Below, one piece after another: positions 43,557 to 52,706 of a stretch of 64,000 nt of DNA. The stretch lies in assembly GCF_017829975.1 (NCBI RefSeq), contig NZ_JAEEGA010000003.1, positions 62,001 to 126,000 of the forward strand. The letters are read 5' to 3'. How positions within the stretch are numbered: the first letter of the stretch is position 1; every line of letters begins with the position of its first letter. The stretch is from Vagococcus allomyrinae (lineage in GTDB: Bacteria; Bacillota; Bacilli; Lactobacillales; Vagococcaceae). A model generated the notes under the pieces. The model was not told the DNA's origin. It did no database searches and was given only the letters and a program-made list of their open reading frames with translations. The position numbers and the translations under genes are program-made.

Positions 43557-45416
43557 CTATTTTTTTAAGTTGCTGACAAAAGCAATCATCTGCTCCCGAT
43601 CAGAAAATTGACTGACCTCGGCAATCGAGTGCTCATTGCCACCAATTGAAAAGATAAAATCATAAACGTCCATCAACACCTGTTCAATCGGGTCTGCAAT
43701 AATTTCAGGAATCCCCACCAAAAAGACCAATTGAACGTACTGATGCTCCTCTTGTTTCGGCTCTCTAAAAACCCCGATGGACAAGACAATCTTACTGGCA
43801 CCTTGATTAATCGTATGAGGGAAACCAATTCCCTGATCAAAGATAGTCGTTTGTCGTTTTTCTCGTTCTTCCCAAAGTGACAAAAAACTGGCAGACAATT
43901 TCTGATTAGCGATTAATCCCGTCACCATCTCTTTGACGTTTTCCAAATAGCTCAGCTGGTCGTCTAACACACTAAACGAAAAATCCAGCAACGGACTGGT
44001 TAAAATATTGGGCTCATCGACTCGCTTCCATTCCTGAAGCAAAAGCTGATTATCGAATAGATTGGTAATTTGAATGATCGGTTTGCCCGCTTTAGCAGGG
44101 AGTGGCAATGTACTAAAAACCGCCAAATAATTTGCTAAATCAATATCCTGATACTCCAGTTCAGAATACTGAACGAGCTCGATGTCCGGTCCCAAGACTT
44201 CTGCTAGTTGCCGTTTGATTAACGTCGCAGTTCCTCGTCCAGAGCTGCAGACAATCGCGACTTGACGATGCTTAACATCCCCTTTTTTCTTATTTAGCAC
44301 CAATTCAAAATAAATCGTTAAATAACTAATTTCAATTTCATTAATCGGTAATAATAACTTGGTTTCAATAACACTAATAGCTACTTTGGCTACTTCGTAA
44401 GAAAAAGGATACTTCATTTGAATTTCATCCATAAATAAATCAACCAGTTCAATGTGAAAAATAACCCGATTTAACATAAACATTAGATGATATTTCATTA
44501 AGTCAAACAATTCCTCACTGTCAAACTCTGTCACAAAATTATTGCCAACCTCTTCCATCATGTCATCAAAAATCAGTCGCACACCCTGTTCAAACTGGCC
44601 CATGTCATCGGAGACCATGGCAGTCGTCCGCGTGTTGATTGGAAAAGAAATAAAATCTTGGTCGTATTGCCCCAATGTCAACTGGTAAACCCTTTCTAGA
44701 TGCACGATAAATTCTTCGATTAAGGGGGCCTGTGATTCAAAATTTTTATAATAGGCTATTCCTTGCCTCATGGGCTTTTTAGCTAAGATTCGACCAATGG
44801 TCACCGCCACAACTTTTTTTAGTAAAACGACGGTCGACTGATCCAATTTGTAATGCTTGGCTAGCTTGTCTATGACCAGCAATGTTTCCTGCTTGAGTTG
44901 ATAGTCGTCACTGTAGTAATCAAAGACAGCGTTCAAAATAATCAGTCGTAATTTATATTCTGCCCCAACGATCTGCAACCCCTTGTTAGGAATTCCTTGT
45001 AAACTAACGCCGTAATCTAGCAGTTGTGCTTTAATCAATTTAATGTCTTTATTGACCGTCCCCCGACTCACAAGCAATGCTTCCGCCAAGTCGTCAATTA
45101 ACAAAAAGTCTGCTTGAGCCAGAAGTGCTCTTAAAATATAAGCCATGCGCTTACCTGACGAATTAAAATCACGATCTTGCTTTAATTTTCCGGTCATAAT
45201 TTCCTGAAAATCAATTAACCGATGAATGATTAACTCGGCCCCTTTGTTTTCGAGGTTAATGATCGCCGTTCCTGCCAGTTGTTCGTTTAACAAGTCAATA
45301 TTCTTTTTTAATGTTTGGGTTGATGTTCCCGTCAGTCTGCTTAACTCCGCCAAAGAAATGCAGCGTTTTAGCAATAAAATATTTAGTATTTGATACCACT
45401 TATTCGCTAATGACAA
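43557..45416 (-). CDS. srlR: Sorbitol operon regulator (BglG family, PRD-type)
   Basis: This 619-residue multi-domain regulator starts at a TTG with GGGGGAG upstream. It has two HTH regions (SLAELSRLTGTSTQTLKKN, EALLVSRGTVNKD), two PRD domains, an EIIB-like domain with Cys in VAIVCSSGRGTA and an EIIA-like domain with His in GIGFPHTIN. PTS-dependent phosphorylation should tune it to sorbitol and to preferred sugars. It lies between the dehydrogenase gene and srlM, not at an end of the operon. Confidence 0.92.
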   Translation of the reverse strand: MSLANKWYQILNILLLKRCISLAELSRLTGTSTQTLKKNIDLLNEQLAGTAIINLENKGAELIIHRLIDFQEIMTGKLKQDRDFNSSGKRMAYILRALLAQADFLLIDDLAEALLVSRGTVNKDIKLIKAQLLDYGVSLQGIPNKGLQIVGAEYKLRLIILNAVFDYYSDDYQLKQETLLVIDKLAKHYKLDQSTVVLLKKVVAVTIGRILAKKPMRQGIAYYKNFESQAPLIEEFIVHLERVYQLTLGQYDQDFISFPINTRTTAMVSDDMGQFEQGVRLIFDDMMEEVGNNFVTEFDSEELFDLMKYHLMFMLNRVIFHIELVDLFMDEIQMKYPFSYEVAKVAISVIETKLLLPINEIEISYLTIYFELVLNKKKGDVKHRQVAIVCSSGRGTATLIKRQLAEVLGPDIELVQYSELEYQDIDLANYLAVFSTLPLPAKAGKPIIQITNLFDNQLLLQEWKRVDEPNILTSPLLDFSFSVLDDQLSYLENVKEMVTGLIANQKLSASFLSLWEEREKRQTTIFDQGIGFPHTINQGASKIVLSIGVFREPKQEEHQYVQLVFLVGIPEIIADPIEQVLMDVYDFIFSIGGNEHSIAEVSQFSDREQMIAFVSNLKK

Positions 45417-45441
45417 TCTTACTCCCCCTTAAGTCTTGTCC

Positions 45442-46245
45442 TTATCCGCGAGTTTTCCCCCCTGCCACATTACATGTTACGCCAGTTATATAACTAGCCC
45501 GCTCTGATAATAAGTAACAAACAAAATCAGCCACCTCTGTTAATTTGCCACTCCTTCCTAAGGGAATTGTTGACGTACTGCTGTAACCACTTCTGAGTTT
45601 GTCGATGGTAATGTCCCGCGTATACGCCAAGGCCGTTTCATATGCTTCAGTTCTCAAACCTGTTTCTTCCATAATGCCAGGAGCAACTCCTACGACTCGG
45701 ACATTGTATTTTCCTAACTCCTTCGCCCAAGAACGCGTAAAACTATTGAGTGCAGCTTTAGTCGCTGCATAACAGCTTTGACCTTCTGATCCTTCTAAAC
45801 CGCTTTCTGAGGACATGTTAATGATAACACCGGATTTTTGGGCCGCCAAGACCCTGCCAACAGCCTGTGACATCAGATAAACACCCTTTTGGTTGATGCC
45901 AACCATTTTATCAAAGGTTTCACTGGATAATTCATAATGGCTGTCACTGCCTTTAGCATCCACTAATAAACGTGGCAAATTAATTCCGGCGTTATTTACC
46001 AACCCATCAATCGTCCCAAAATGAGATAAACTTGCCGCCACAGCCCGATCAACTGCTGATGGTGAAGAAATATCCGTTTCCACAAAAAGCAAATTTTCGC
46101 TCGCCTCACCGCTCTTGTTTAAATCAGCGTTAACAACTTTCGCTCCTTGATCTAGCAGACTGGCGACAACAGCAGCGCCAATTCCCGAAGATCCTCCTGT
46201 GACTATCAGCACTTTTCCTTTCAGATTTAACCAACTCTTTGTCAT
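45442..46245 (-). CDS. srlD: Sorbitol-6-phosphate 2-dehydrogenase (SDR family)
   Basis: The 267-residue SDR enzyme oxidises sorbitol 6-phosphate to fructose 6-phosphate with NAD+. It has the cofactor motif TGGSSGIG, NNAG (VNNAGIN), the catalytic Ser in INMSSESG, and the YAATK pair of Tyr and Lys. The C-terminus (YITGVTCNVAGGKTRG) is that of the LAB-type enzyme. ATG 46245 has GGGAGGAA upstream. It is the first gene of the operon; a TATACT box lies about 25 bases upstream with no strong -35. Confidence 0.9.
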   Translation of the reverse strand: MTKSWLNLKGKVLIVTGGSSGIGAAVVASLLDQGAKVVNADLNKSGEASENLLFVETDISSPSAVDRAVAASLSHFGTIDGLVNNAGINLPRLLVDAKGSDSHYELSSETFDKMVGINQKGVYLMSQAVGRVLAAQKSGVIINMSSESGLEGSEGQSCYAATKAALNSFTRSWAKELGKYNVRVVGVAPGIMEETGLRTEAYETALAYTRDITIDKLRSGYSSTSTIPLGRSGKLTEVADFVCYLLSERASYITGVTCNVAGGKTRG

Positions 46246-46392
46246 GCATGTCTTCCTCCCTACTTGTGATAACTTAAGTATAATCAAGGGCCCACTTTAA
46301 ATTAATACACTCATTTATTCTTCCAAAGATAAATACCTGCATTAATCTGATTGCTACTTGTTAGCAGTCCAAGGGATTTTTTTGAGATATCT

Positions 46393-46455
46393 ACATCCTG
46401 TTAAATAATCAAACAGATAGTTCCATTGGATGATTATTTAATGGGAACTATCTAG
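46393..46455 (+). repeat. Dispersed interleaved-palindrome repeat, copy 4
   Basis: It reads ACATCCTGTTAAATAATCA, AGATAGTTCCATT, TGATTATTT, AATGGGAACTATCT in order. It is upstream of the sorbitol operon and in the same orientation as copy 3, which is just past the operon's other end. Confidence 0.88.
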
Positions 46456-46870
46456 CAGTCTTTAGCTAAACACTTAAAATAGTCATTTCTCTATATTTTG
46501 AGCGTTTATCATGGCATATCTTTCAACAAACTCCCTATAAATCAAGATTTGTCAACGAAAAAACTGAGAGTTGCCACACTCCTACTCACCAATAAATTAA
46601 CTATTGACTTTACCTCTAAAGTATGGTATGTTCAAAGTATAAAATCTTAAAGTGTGGCCTTTTAATGGCTATTTTTGAGCCAATCAGCCGGTAACTTAGA
46701 AAGCGCTTAACACTTGATCAGGTCTGCCAGTAGCCTAGCCCTTATTTGGTAAAGTTGCTTATCCTCGAATGATTGATACGAGAATATCAGACTCTGATAA
46801 AAACAGTGGCCAAGAACACTGATTTGAGACTGCAGATAAAATAAGATGACAGACCAATTAAAATAAGTCG
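46456..46870. other. Gene-free stretch with small hairpins
   Basis: I find no gene here. Several short inverted repeats occur, for example TATCAG/CTGATA and CAGTG/CACTG near 46790-46830. It leads into the 230-bp tandem array and may hold a decayed unit. Confidence 0.4.
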
Positions 46871-48535
46871 GTATTACTTGCTATCACTCATCGATTGAGG
46901 AATGGTATTTTTTAGCATAACGGATTTTGACAATAAAAGGCTCGAGTTCAAGGTCCAATGAGAGAGCTGCTTAATCCATAACAAGCTGTGGCAACTAAAT
47001 GACCAAATGAGTGACACGATCACTCATTTGCCTGTTTGTTACCTTAACAGCTCCTACCGCTTGAACAAGCGAAAGTTAATCAATGAATCCGAGTTATTTA
47101 ATGAGTGATGCCATCACTCAGCGGTTGAGGAATGATATTTTTTAGCATAACGGATTTTTGACAATAAAAGGCTCGACTTCAAGACCCAGAGAGGGCCGTT
47201 TAATGTATAACAAGCCGTGATAATTAAATGGCTAAATAAGTGACACCATCACTCATTTACATACTTGTTACCTTAACAACTCTCAACCTTTGAATAAGCG
47301 AAATCTAACCAACTAATTAGCGTTATTTAATGAGTGATGCCATCACTCATCAGTTGAGGAATGATATTTTTTAGCATAACGGATTTTGACAATGAAAGGC
47401 TCGAGTTCAAGGTCCAATGAGAGAGCTGCTTAATCCATAACAAGCTGTGGCAACTAAATGACCAAATGAGTGACACGATCACTCATTTGTATATTCGTTA
47501 CCTTAACAACTCTCAACCCTTGAATAAGTAAAATTTAACCAACGGATCAACGTTATTTAATGAGTGATGCCATCACTCATCAGTTGAGGAATGATATTTT
47601 TTAGCATAACGAATGTTTAACAATAAAAGATTCGAGTCCAAGTTCCAATGAGAGAGCTGCTTAATCCATAACAAGCTGTGGCAACTAAACGGCTAAATGA
47701 GTGACACGGTCACTCATTTGTATATTCGTTACCTTAACAACTCTCAAACCTTGAATAAGTAAAATTTAACCAACGGATCAATGTTATTTAATGAGTGATG
47801 CCATCACTCATCAGTTGAGGAATGATATTTTTTAGCATAACGGATTTTGACAATGAAAGGCTCGAGTTCAAGGTCCAATGAGAGAGCTGCTTAATCCATA
47901 ACAAGCTGTAGCAACTAAACGGCCAAATGAGTGACACGGTCACTCATTTGTATATTCGTTACCTTAACAATTCTCAACCCCTGAATAAGTAAAATTTAAC
48001 CAACGGATCAACGTTATTTAATGAGTGATGCCATCACTCATCAGTTGAGGAATGATATTTTTAGCATAACGGATTTTTAACAATAAAAGTGCCGAGTTCA
48101 GGTTTCAAAGAGAGAACCGCTTAATTCATAACAAGCCGTGGCAACTAAATGGCCAAATGAGTGACACGATCACTCATTTGCCTGTTTGTTACCTTAACAG
48201 CTCCCACCCCTTGAACAAGCGAAAGTTAATCAATGAATCTGAGTTATTTAATGAGTGAAGCCATCACTCAGCGATTGAGGGATGATATTTTTTAGCATAA
48301 CGGATTTTGACAATAAACGGCTCGAGTTCAAGGTCCAATGAGAGAGCCGTTTAATGTATAACAAGCCGTGACAATTAAATGGCCAAATGAGTGACACGAT
48401 CACTCATCTGCTTGTTCGTTATTTTAACAGTCCCCCCTTTTTGAAAAAGGGGAAGATAATCAACAAATTTGCGTTATTTAATGAGTGATGCCATCACTCA
48501 TCAGTTGAGGAATGATATTTTTAGCATAACGAAAT
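46871..48535. repeat. Tandem array of about eight 230-bp units with paired palindromes
   Basis: The marker TTGAGG before ATGATATTTTTTAGCATAAC recurs at 46895, 47125, 47354, 47584, 47815, 48045, 48275 and 48505, a spacing of 229-231. Each unit has two palindromes with the same arms, TGAGTGA-N5-TCACTCA. Type A (spacer TGCCA) starts at about 47101, 47330, 47560, 47791, 48021, 48251 and 48481. Type B (spacer CACGA, CACGG or CACCA, flanks AAA/TTT) starts at about 47005, 47234, 47464, 47695, 47925, 48155 and 48385. No open frame or ribosome site is shared by the units. The units differ by scattered base changes, mostly outside the arms. Confidence 0.93.
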
Positions 48536-48770
48536 TGACGTTCCCCATAAAAAACACCTGAACCGACTGACTAATTTTCCTTGTAAGCAAGTTAGGTCTT
48601 GCTAGGCTCAGAAGGCAATAAACCAAAATGAGCAGTTAAATACGATTGAACAAAAAACGGCGGCGATTATTGCCTGCGGTTTATTTTTTGTCTTGATTCA
48701 CCGTCGCTTTTCGATCTTTCAACATAATAAAATCTCCTTTCCACACTTCAAAAAAATTCTCCTAAAAACC
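48536..48770. other. Spacer between array and tetR promoter
   Basis: No gene. A GC-rich stretch around 48660-48690 (GGCGGCGATTATTGCC then a T-rich run) could form a weak hairpin. Confidence 0.3.
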
Positions 48771-48771
48771 T

Positions 48772-48828
48772 TTGACATTTCAAATAATCAATGATAAAGT
48801 TAGTTAACCGACCACGGTCTAATAACTA
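48772..48828 (+). promoter_or_regulatory. tetR promoter and nested palindromic operator
   Basis: TTGACA (48772-48777) has a weak -10 about 17 bases on (TAAAGT). Over the expected start site lies the palindrome TAGTTA-N3-GACC-AC-GGTC-N3-TAACTA (48801-48828), a likely TetR autoregulation site. It differs from the TGAGTGA arms of the array. Confidence 0.65.
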
Positions 48829-48844
48829 CGAAAGGAACCTTAAC

Positions 48845-49525
48845 ATGCGACCAAATACCAACTTCCCCATCAAGCGTCTGGAAATTATCAAATGTGCGCT
48901 GGACCTATTTCTCGAACAAGGGTATGAACAGACCAAAATTAGCCATATTTTAAAAGCCACCAATCTTTCTAAAGGTGGCATGTATCACTATTTCGAATCA
49001 AAGGAAGCGATCTTGGATGGCGTCATTGAGTTTGCCTTAACAGAAGAGCTAAAAGATTTTGATGCTAAGTTAATGGCCGCTCCGACAGTTTTCGCTAAAT
49101 TGGCACTTTATTTGGATAACTCATCCCTTAACTATTCTGAGTACTTACAGAAATTTACGCAGTTTAAACGGCATCCCGAGAGCTCCATTGTGACTTACCG
49201 AATTAAAGATATTTCGGCAAGTTTTGGCATCCCTTACTTACAAAAGATTTTAGAATGGGGGATAGCAGATAATGTCTTTCAAACAGACTATCCAGAAGAG
49301 CTGGCTTTCGTGCTCTATCAAGCTGGTGAACACTTATTTTATTCCGTTGCTGATTTAAAGCAAGCTGATAGCTCAACGAAAAAACAACAGATAGTCAGAA
49401 AAATTGCGGCTTTTAATCAGTTATTAACCTGCACTTTAACCATTAGCGATAACCATTCATACCAATGCCAGCAACTATTAACCAACATCCTATTACCAGC
49501 TCAAGAACCAGGAGGACACGAATGA
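48845..49525 (+). CDS. TetR/AcrR family regulator
   Basis: The 226-residue product has the TetR DNA-binding domain at residues 8-55: IIKCALDLFLEQGYEQTKISHILKATNLSKGGMYHYFESKEAIL. The rest is a variable ligand-binding, dimer-forming domain. ATG 48845 has GAAAGGAA upstream; the longer frame from 48791 would overlap the operator. Its stop overlaps the next start as ATGA, so it is co-translated with the hydrolase. The palindrome over its own promoter suggests self-repression. The 230-bp array lies immediately upstream. Confidence 0.9.
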   Translation: MRPNTNFPIKRLEIIKCALDLFLEQGYEQTKISHILKATNLSKGGMYHYFESKEAILDGVIEFALTEELKDFDAKLMAAPTVFAKLALYLDNSSLNYSEYLQKFTQFKRHPESSIVTYRIKDISASFGIPYLQKILEWGIADNVFQTDYPEELAFVLYQAGEHLFYSVADLKQADSSTKKQQIVRKIAAFNQLLTCTLTISDNHSYQCQQLLTNILLPAQEPGGHE

Positions 49526-50592
49526 CTCTATTGTTAAGCATCATTTTACTACTAAGCTTTTTTATCCTATTTCTGTTAATCAACAGTCCCGGTAAGCTAC
49601 CACCACTAGTGACGACCACAGGGAAACCTTACCCTAAGAGCTTATCAGAAAAATGCTTCCTTTCAATCGGCGGCCATCAACAAGGTCTTTTCATTCTCAG
49701 TGAAAACATCGAAAACCCTGTCTTATTATTTTTACACGGTGGTCCTGGAAGCCCAGAATTGCCCCTAGTCTACGCCAAAAACGAGCCAAACCGACTTGAA
49801 AAAGACTTTACTGTTTGCTACTGGGATCAACGAGGCGCAGGCATGTCTCTTAAACACACACCAGAAGCTTCCATGTCTTTGGAACAACTGGTGGCAGATA
49901 CACTGGAAGTCACTGACTATTTAAAGAAACGTTTTAACCAAGATAAACTATTTCTAATGGGCCATTCGTGGGGCAGTTATTTAGGCATCAAGACGGTTGC
50001 GCAAGCGCCTGAACACTATGCAGCCTATATCGGCATGGGACAATTGAGCCAGCAAAAACTATCCGAACGACTGGCTTATGACTATCTGTTAGACCAGGCA
50101 ACGAACATTCAAGATAACAAAACCGTGAAGGCATTAAAAAAATTTGACCCTAGTGCCCCTTCTTTCCCTTCTCTCAATTACGTCATGAGCATTCGAAGTT
50201 CTGCGATGAATCGTTATGGGATTGGCATTACTCACAAGAATTTTTCGATGATGACGATCCTCAAACAGCTGCTTTTCTTTAAGGGATATACCTTGGGAGA
50301 AAAAATCAATTATTTACGAGGCTCACTATTTTCACTGAAACATCTTTTCCCTTACACCATCGAGGATGATTTGACTGTCACCACACGGACTTTTGCGCTC
50401 CCTGTCTATGTGACCCACGGCAAATATGACATGCAAGTTTCCTATGAACTAGCCCGCGATTATGTCGACACCTTGTCAGCCCCTAAAAAGGCGTTTTTCA
50501 CCTTTGAACACTCAGCACACACACCGATCATCGAAGAACGGGAAAAATTTGTTAAGGTGTTAAACAAAATAAAAAACGATCATCTCGCTTAA
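49522..50592 (+). CDS. Alpha/beta hydrolase, prolyl iminopeptidase-like, membrane-anchored
   Basis: This 356-residue protein starts with a hydrophobic segment (residues 2-22), so the catalytic part is probably outside, tethered. HGGPGSPELP (oxyanion loop), YWDQRGAGMS and the nucleophile elbow MGHSWGSYLG are close to prolyl aminopeptidases; VTHGKYDMQV (acid) and EHSAHTP (His) complete the triad. Start ATG has AGGAGG upstream and overlaps the tetR stop. It might free N-terminal proline from peptides, which would suit the proline economy here, but other esterase roles are possible. Confidence 0.8.
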   Translation: MTLLLSIILLLSFFILFLLINSPGKLPPLVTTTGKPYPKSLSEKCFLSIGGHQQGLFILSENIENPVLLFLHGGPGSPELPLVYAKNEPNRLEKDFTVCYWDQRGAGMSLKHTPEASMSLEQLVADTLEVTDYLKKRFNQDKLFLMGHSWGSYLGIKTVAQAPEHYAAYIGMGQLSQQKLSERLAYDYLLDQATNIQDNKTVKALKKFDPSAPSFPSLNYVMSIRSSAMNRYGIGITHKNFSMMTILKQLLFFKGYTLGEKINYLRGSLFSLKHLFPYTIEDDLTVTTRTFALPVYVTHGKYDMQVSYELARDYVDTLSAPKKAFFTFEHSAHTPIIEEREKFVKVLNKIKNDHLA

Positions 50593-50605
50593 ATGACAGC
50601 TCAAA

Positions 50606-50643
50606 AAGAGGCATCGGCAGTTTCTTAACTGCCTGTGCCTCTT
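50606..50643. terminator. Bidirectional terminator
   Basis: AAGAGGCA..GGCAGT / ACTGCC..TGCCTCTT, with flanking A and T bases, lies between the convergent hydrolase and MFS genes. Confidence 0.8.
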
Positions 50644-50644
50644 C

Positions 50645-51829
50645 TTATGATACTTTCCCCTCTTTGGCAGAGGCTATCCCGACGAGCAATAAGATCAAGC
50701 ATAAACCAATCAACGACACATAAGTAGAGGTCCAAGATTGACTCTTTTCATACATGACCCCAAAAAGAAAAGGGCCGATACTCGCCAAAAAATAGCCAAT
50801 TGATTGGGCCATCCCAGACAGTTGAGCCGCCTCTGAAGCAGTGCGCGTTCTTAAATTAAAAAACATCATGGCCAAACTAAAACAAAAACCGCAACCTGCA
50901 CCAATTAAGCTCACTGCCACAAAATTAAGTGCCACACTATGAAAAAAACTAATCCCTAAAACCCCTGTAAGCAAGATACCGATCCCTAAAAGCGTTAAGT
51001 TAACCTGCTCTTTTACTCTGCCAGCGATAATCGACACAACGAAGGTCGTGGGAACTAAAAATAACTGCATAACCGCCAACATAACCCCGGAGACTTCTTC
51101 CCCAATTCCTTTGGACAACAATATTTGCGGCAACCAGGCGATGGTCACATAAAAGAACAGTGATTGTAATCCCATAAAAATACTGATTTTCCAAGCTAAA
51201 ACTGATGTCAGCAAGTTATTTTTTTCCTTAAATCCCGTTTCAATTTTGATCGTTGAATGACTTTTCAATTGCGGTGACCAAATGGCTAATGCCAAAATAG
51301 TTAAGATCCCCCAGATTCTCAGAGAGCTCTGCCAAGTCAACCCAAAAGTTGTCACCAACGGCAAACTAATACCAGATGCTAACGCGCCAAAGGTGTTCAT
51401 GGTGACAGAATAGAGCCCCGTCAATAAGCCAGGATTCTGTTTAAAATCACGTTTAACTAAACTAGGAACCAAGACATTACAATGGGCAATCCCAATACCA
51501 ATAATAATCGTGCCAGTAAAAAGCGTCCACTGACTTCCTTGAGACCGTAAAAAAATACCACTTGCTAACAGGATTAATGAGGCGAAAATCACGCGTTCCA
51601 TCCCAAATCTTCGTTCAGTCATTGGAGCAATCGTCGAAAAAATTGCGAAAGCCAGCAACGGCGTCGTGGTAATCATGCCGGTAGTCCCTAAACTCAAACC
51701 TAAATCATTGCCAATAAGGCCGACTAAAGGACTGATCGAGGTTAAAGGGGCCCGTAAATTGGCCGCCATTATTAAAACACCTAAAACTAATAACCAAGAC
51801 TGTTTTTTCGATCGTGATTGTTGATTCAT
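50645..51829 (-). CDS. MFS transporter, CynX/NimT type
   Basis: This 394-residue protein has about twelve hydrophobic segments. The N-terminus has NLRAPLTSISPLVGLIGNDLGLS, the hallmark of the CynX/NimT branch (cyanate or nitroimidazole transporters). It sits in the cytoplasmic membrane; the substrate is unknown. A FadR-type GntR operator lies 20-35 bases upstream of its start, so the GntR regulator encoded just before it is the likely controller. Confidence 0.87.
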   Translation of the reverse strand: MNQQSRSKKQSWLLVLGVLIMAANLRAPLTSISPLVGLIGNDLGLSLGTTGMITTTPLLAFAIFSTIAPMTERRFGMERVIFASLILLASGIFLRSQGSQWTLFTGTIIIGIGIAHCNVLVPSLVKRDFKQNPGLLTGLYSVTMNTFGALASGISLPLVTTFGLTWQSSLRIWGILTILALAIWSPQLKSHSTIKIETGFKEKNNLLTSVLAWKISIFMGLQSLFFYVTIAWLPQILLSKGIGEEVSGVMLAVMQLFLVPTTFVVSIIAGRVKEQVNLTLLGIGILLTGVLGISFFHSVALNFVAVSLIGAGCGFCFSLAMMFFNLRTRTASEAAQLSGMAQSIGYFLASIGPFLFGVMYEKSQSWTSTYVSLIGLCLILLLVGIASAKEGKVS

Positions 51830-51850
51830 TTAAAAAGCTCCTTTAAAGTT

Positions 51851-51865
51851 AATTGTAGGACAATT
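51851..51865. promoter_or_regulatory. FadR-type GntR operator
   Basis: AATTGTAGGACAATT contains TTGTAGGACAA, which fits the TNGTNNNACNA pattern of FadR-family GntR regulators. A second ACAATT half-site follows. It lies just upstream of the MFS gene. Confidence 0.6.
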
Positions 51866-51950
51866 GGACAATTAAATGATACTGCTAATCTCCCCGCTTG
51901 TCAAACCCTTTTTCAGAAATCTTTCACTCAGTTATCACTTTTCCGGACAA

Positions 51951-51976
51951 AAAAAAGAAGCTAGGGCCTCTTTTTT
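51951..51976 (-). terminator. Terminator of the GntR gene
   Basis: AAAAAAGA-A-GC / GC-C-TCTTTTTT, one mismatch, directly after the gntR stop. It separates gntR from the MFS gene. Confidence 0.65.
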
Positions 51977-51978
51977 AA

Positions 51979-52632
51979 CTAGTATGAACTTATTCGAGCA
52001 ACAATTGCTTCTGCCAACTGGCTGTCTTGGGCTTTTATCGCCTCAAATAGCTCGCTGTGAAGTTGCTGTGAATCATCGTGGTTAAAGGTAACATCTTGCT
52101 GCATATGATCAAAAATCAATTGAAACAAGTAAGTCGAAATACTCTGATAAACATCCAACATAATTGAATTATGAGCAGCTTTGGCAATTTCAATGTGATA
52201 ATCAATGTCTTTCAATGCCAATTCAGCCAAAGTAAACTCAGGATTATTACGCGTGTTGAGTGCCGCTTCAATCGCGACTAAATCAGCATCCGTACGTTTT
52301 TTAGCGGCTAAAAAAGCTAAGTTTTTTTCAAGTAATTGACGAGCCTCAGCAATTTCCTGATACTCAACCTTGTCCAGTTCGTGATACATGTTCGCTTCAA
52401 ATTTATTGGTGGCAATCACGTAGGTTCCATCGCCAGCTTTTGATTCTAATAACCCCGCTTGAATTAACGATTGAAGAGCTTCCCTGACGGTATTACGACT
52501 AACTTCAAACTGCTCCGTCAGCTGAGCTTCCGTTGGGATTTTAGTTTGAAGTGGCCAATCCCCTGTCTCAATTTTCTTGATTAACTCTTCAACTATCTGA
52601 GTCGATAATGACACTCTCCTTGGTTTTTTCAC
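51979..52632 (-). CDS. GntR family regulator, FadR/FCD type
   Basis: The 217-residue product has a winged HTH in residues 8-72 (LSTQIVEELIKKIETGDW, EQFEVSRNTVREALQSLIQAGLL) and an all-helical FCD ligand domain with the conserved DIDYHIEIAKAAHN segment; the Asp and His residues may bind a metal and a carboxylate. It probably represses the MFS gene downstream through the site at 51851. The effector is unknown. Confidence 0.87.
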   Translation of the reverse strand: MKKPRRVSLSTQIVEELIKKIETGDWPLQTKIPTEAQLTEQFEVSRNTVREALQSLIQAGLLESKAGDGTYVIATNKFEANMYHELDKVEYQEIAEARQLLEKNLAFLAAKKRTDADLVAIEAALNTRNNPEFTLAELALKDIDYHIEIAKAAHNSIMLDVYQSISTYLFQLIFDHMQQDVTFNHDDSQQLHSELFEAIKAQDSQLAEAIVARISSY

Positions 52633-52706
52633 AGACTTCCCTCTTACTTTCTAAAATAATACGCTAAAATTATTATAGCTTACAATACCTAAAATAGGAA
52701 AGAATA

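Noticed and set aside
46871-48535. CRISPR array
   Set aside because: The repeat unit is about 230 bp with no short unique spacers between short repeats, and no cas genes are nearby.
48791-48844. Longer N-terminus for the TetR protein
   Set aside because: It would overlap the palindromic operator and has no ribosome site; ATG 48845 has one.
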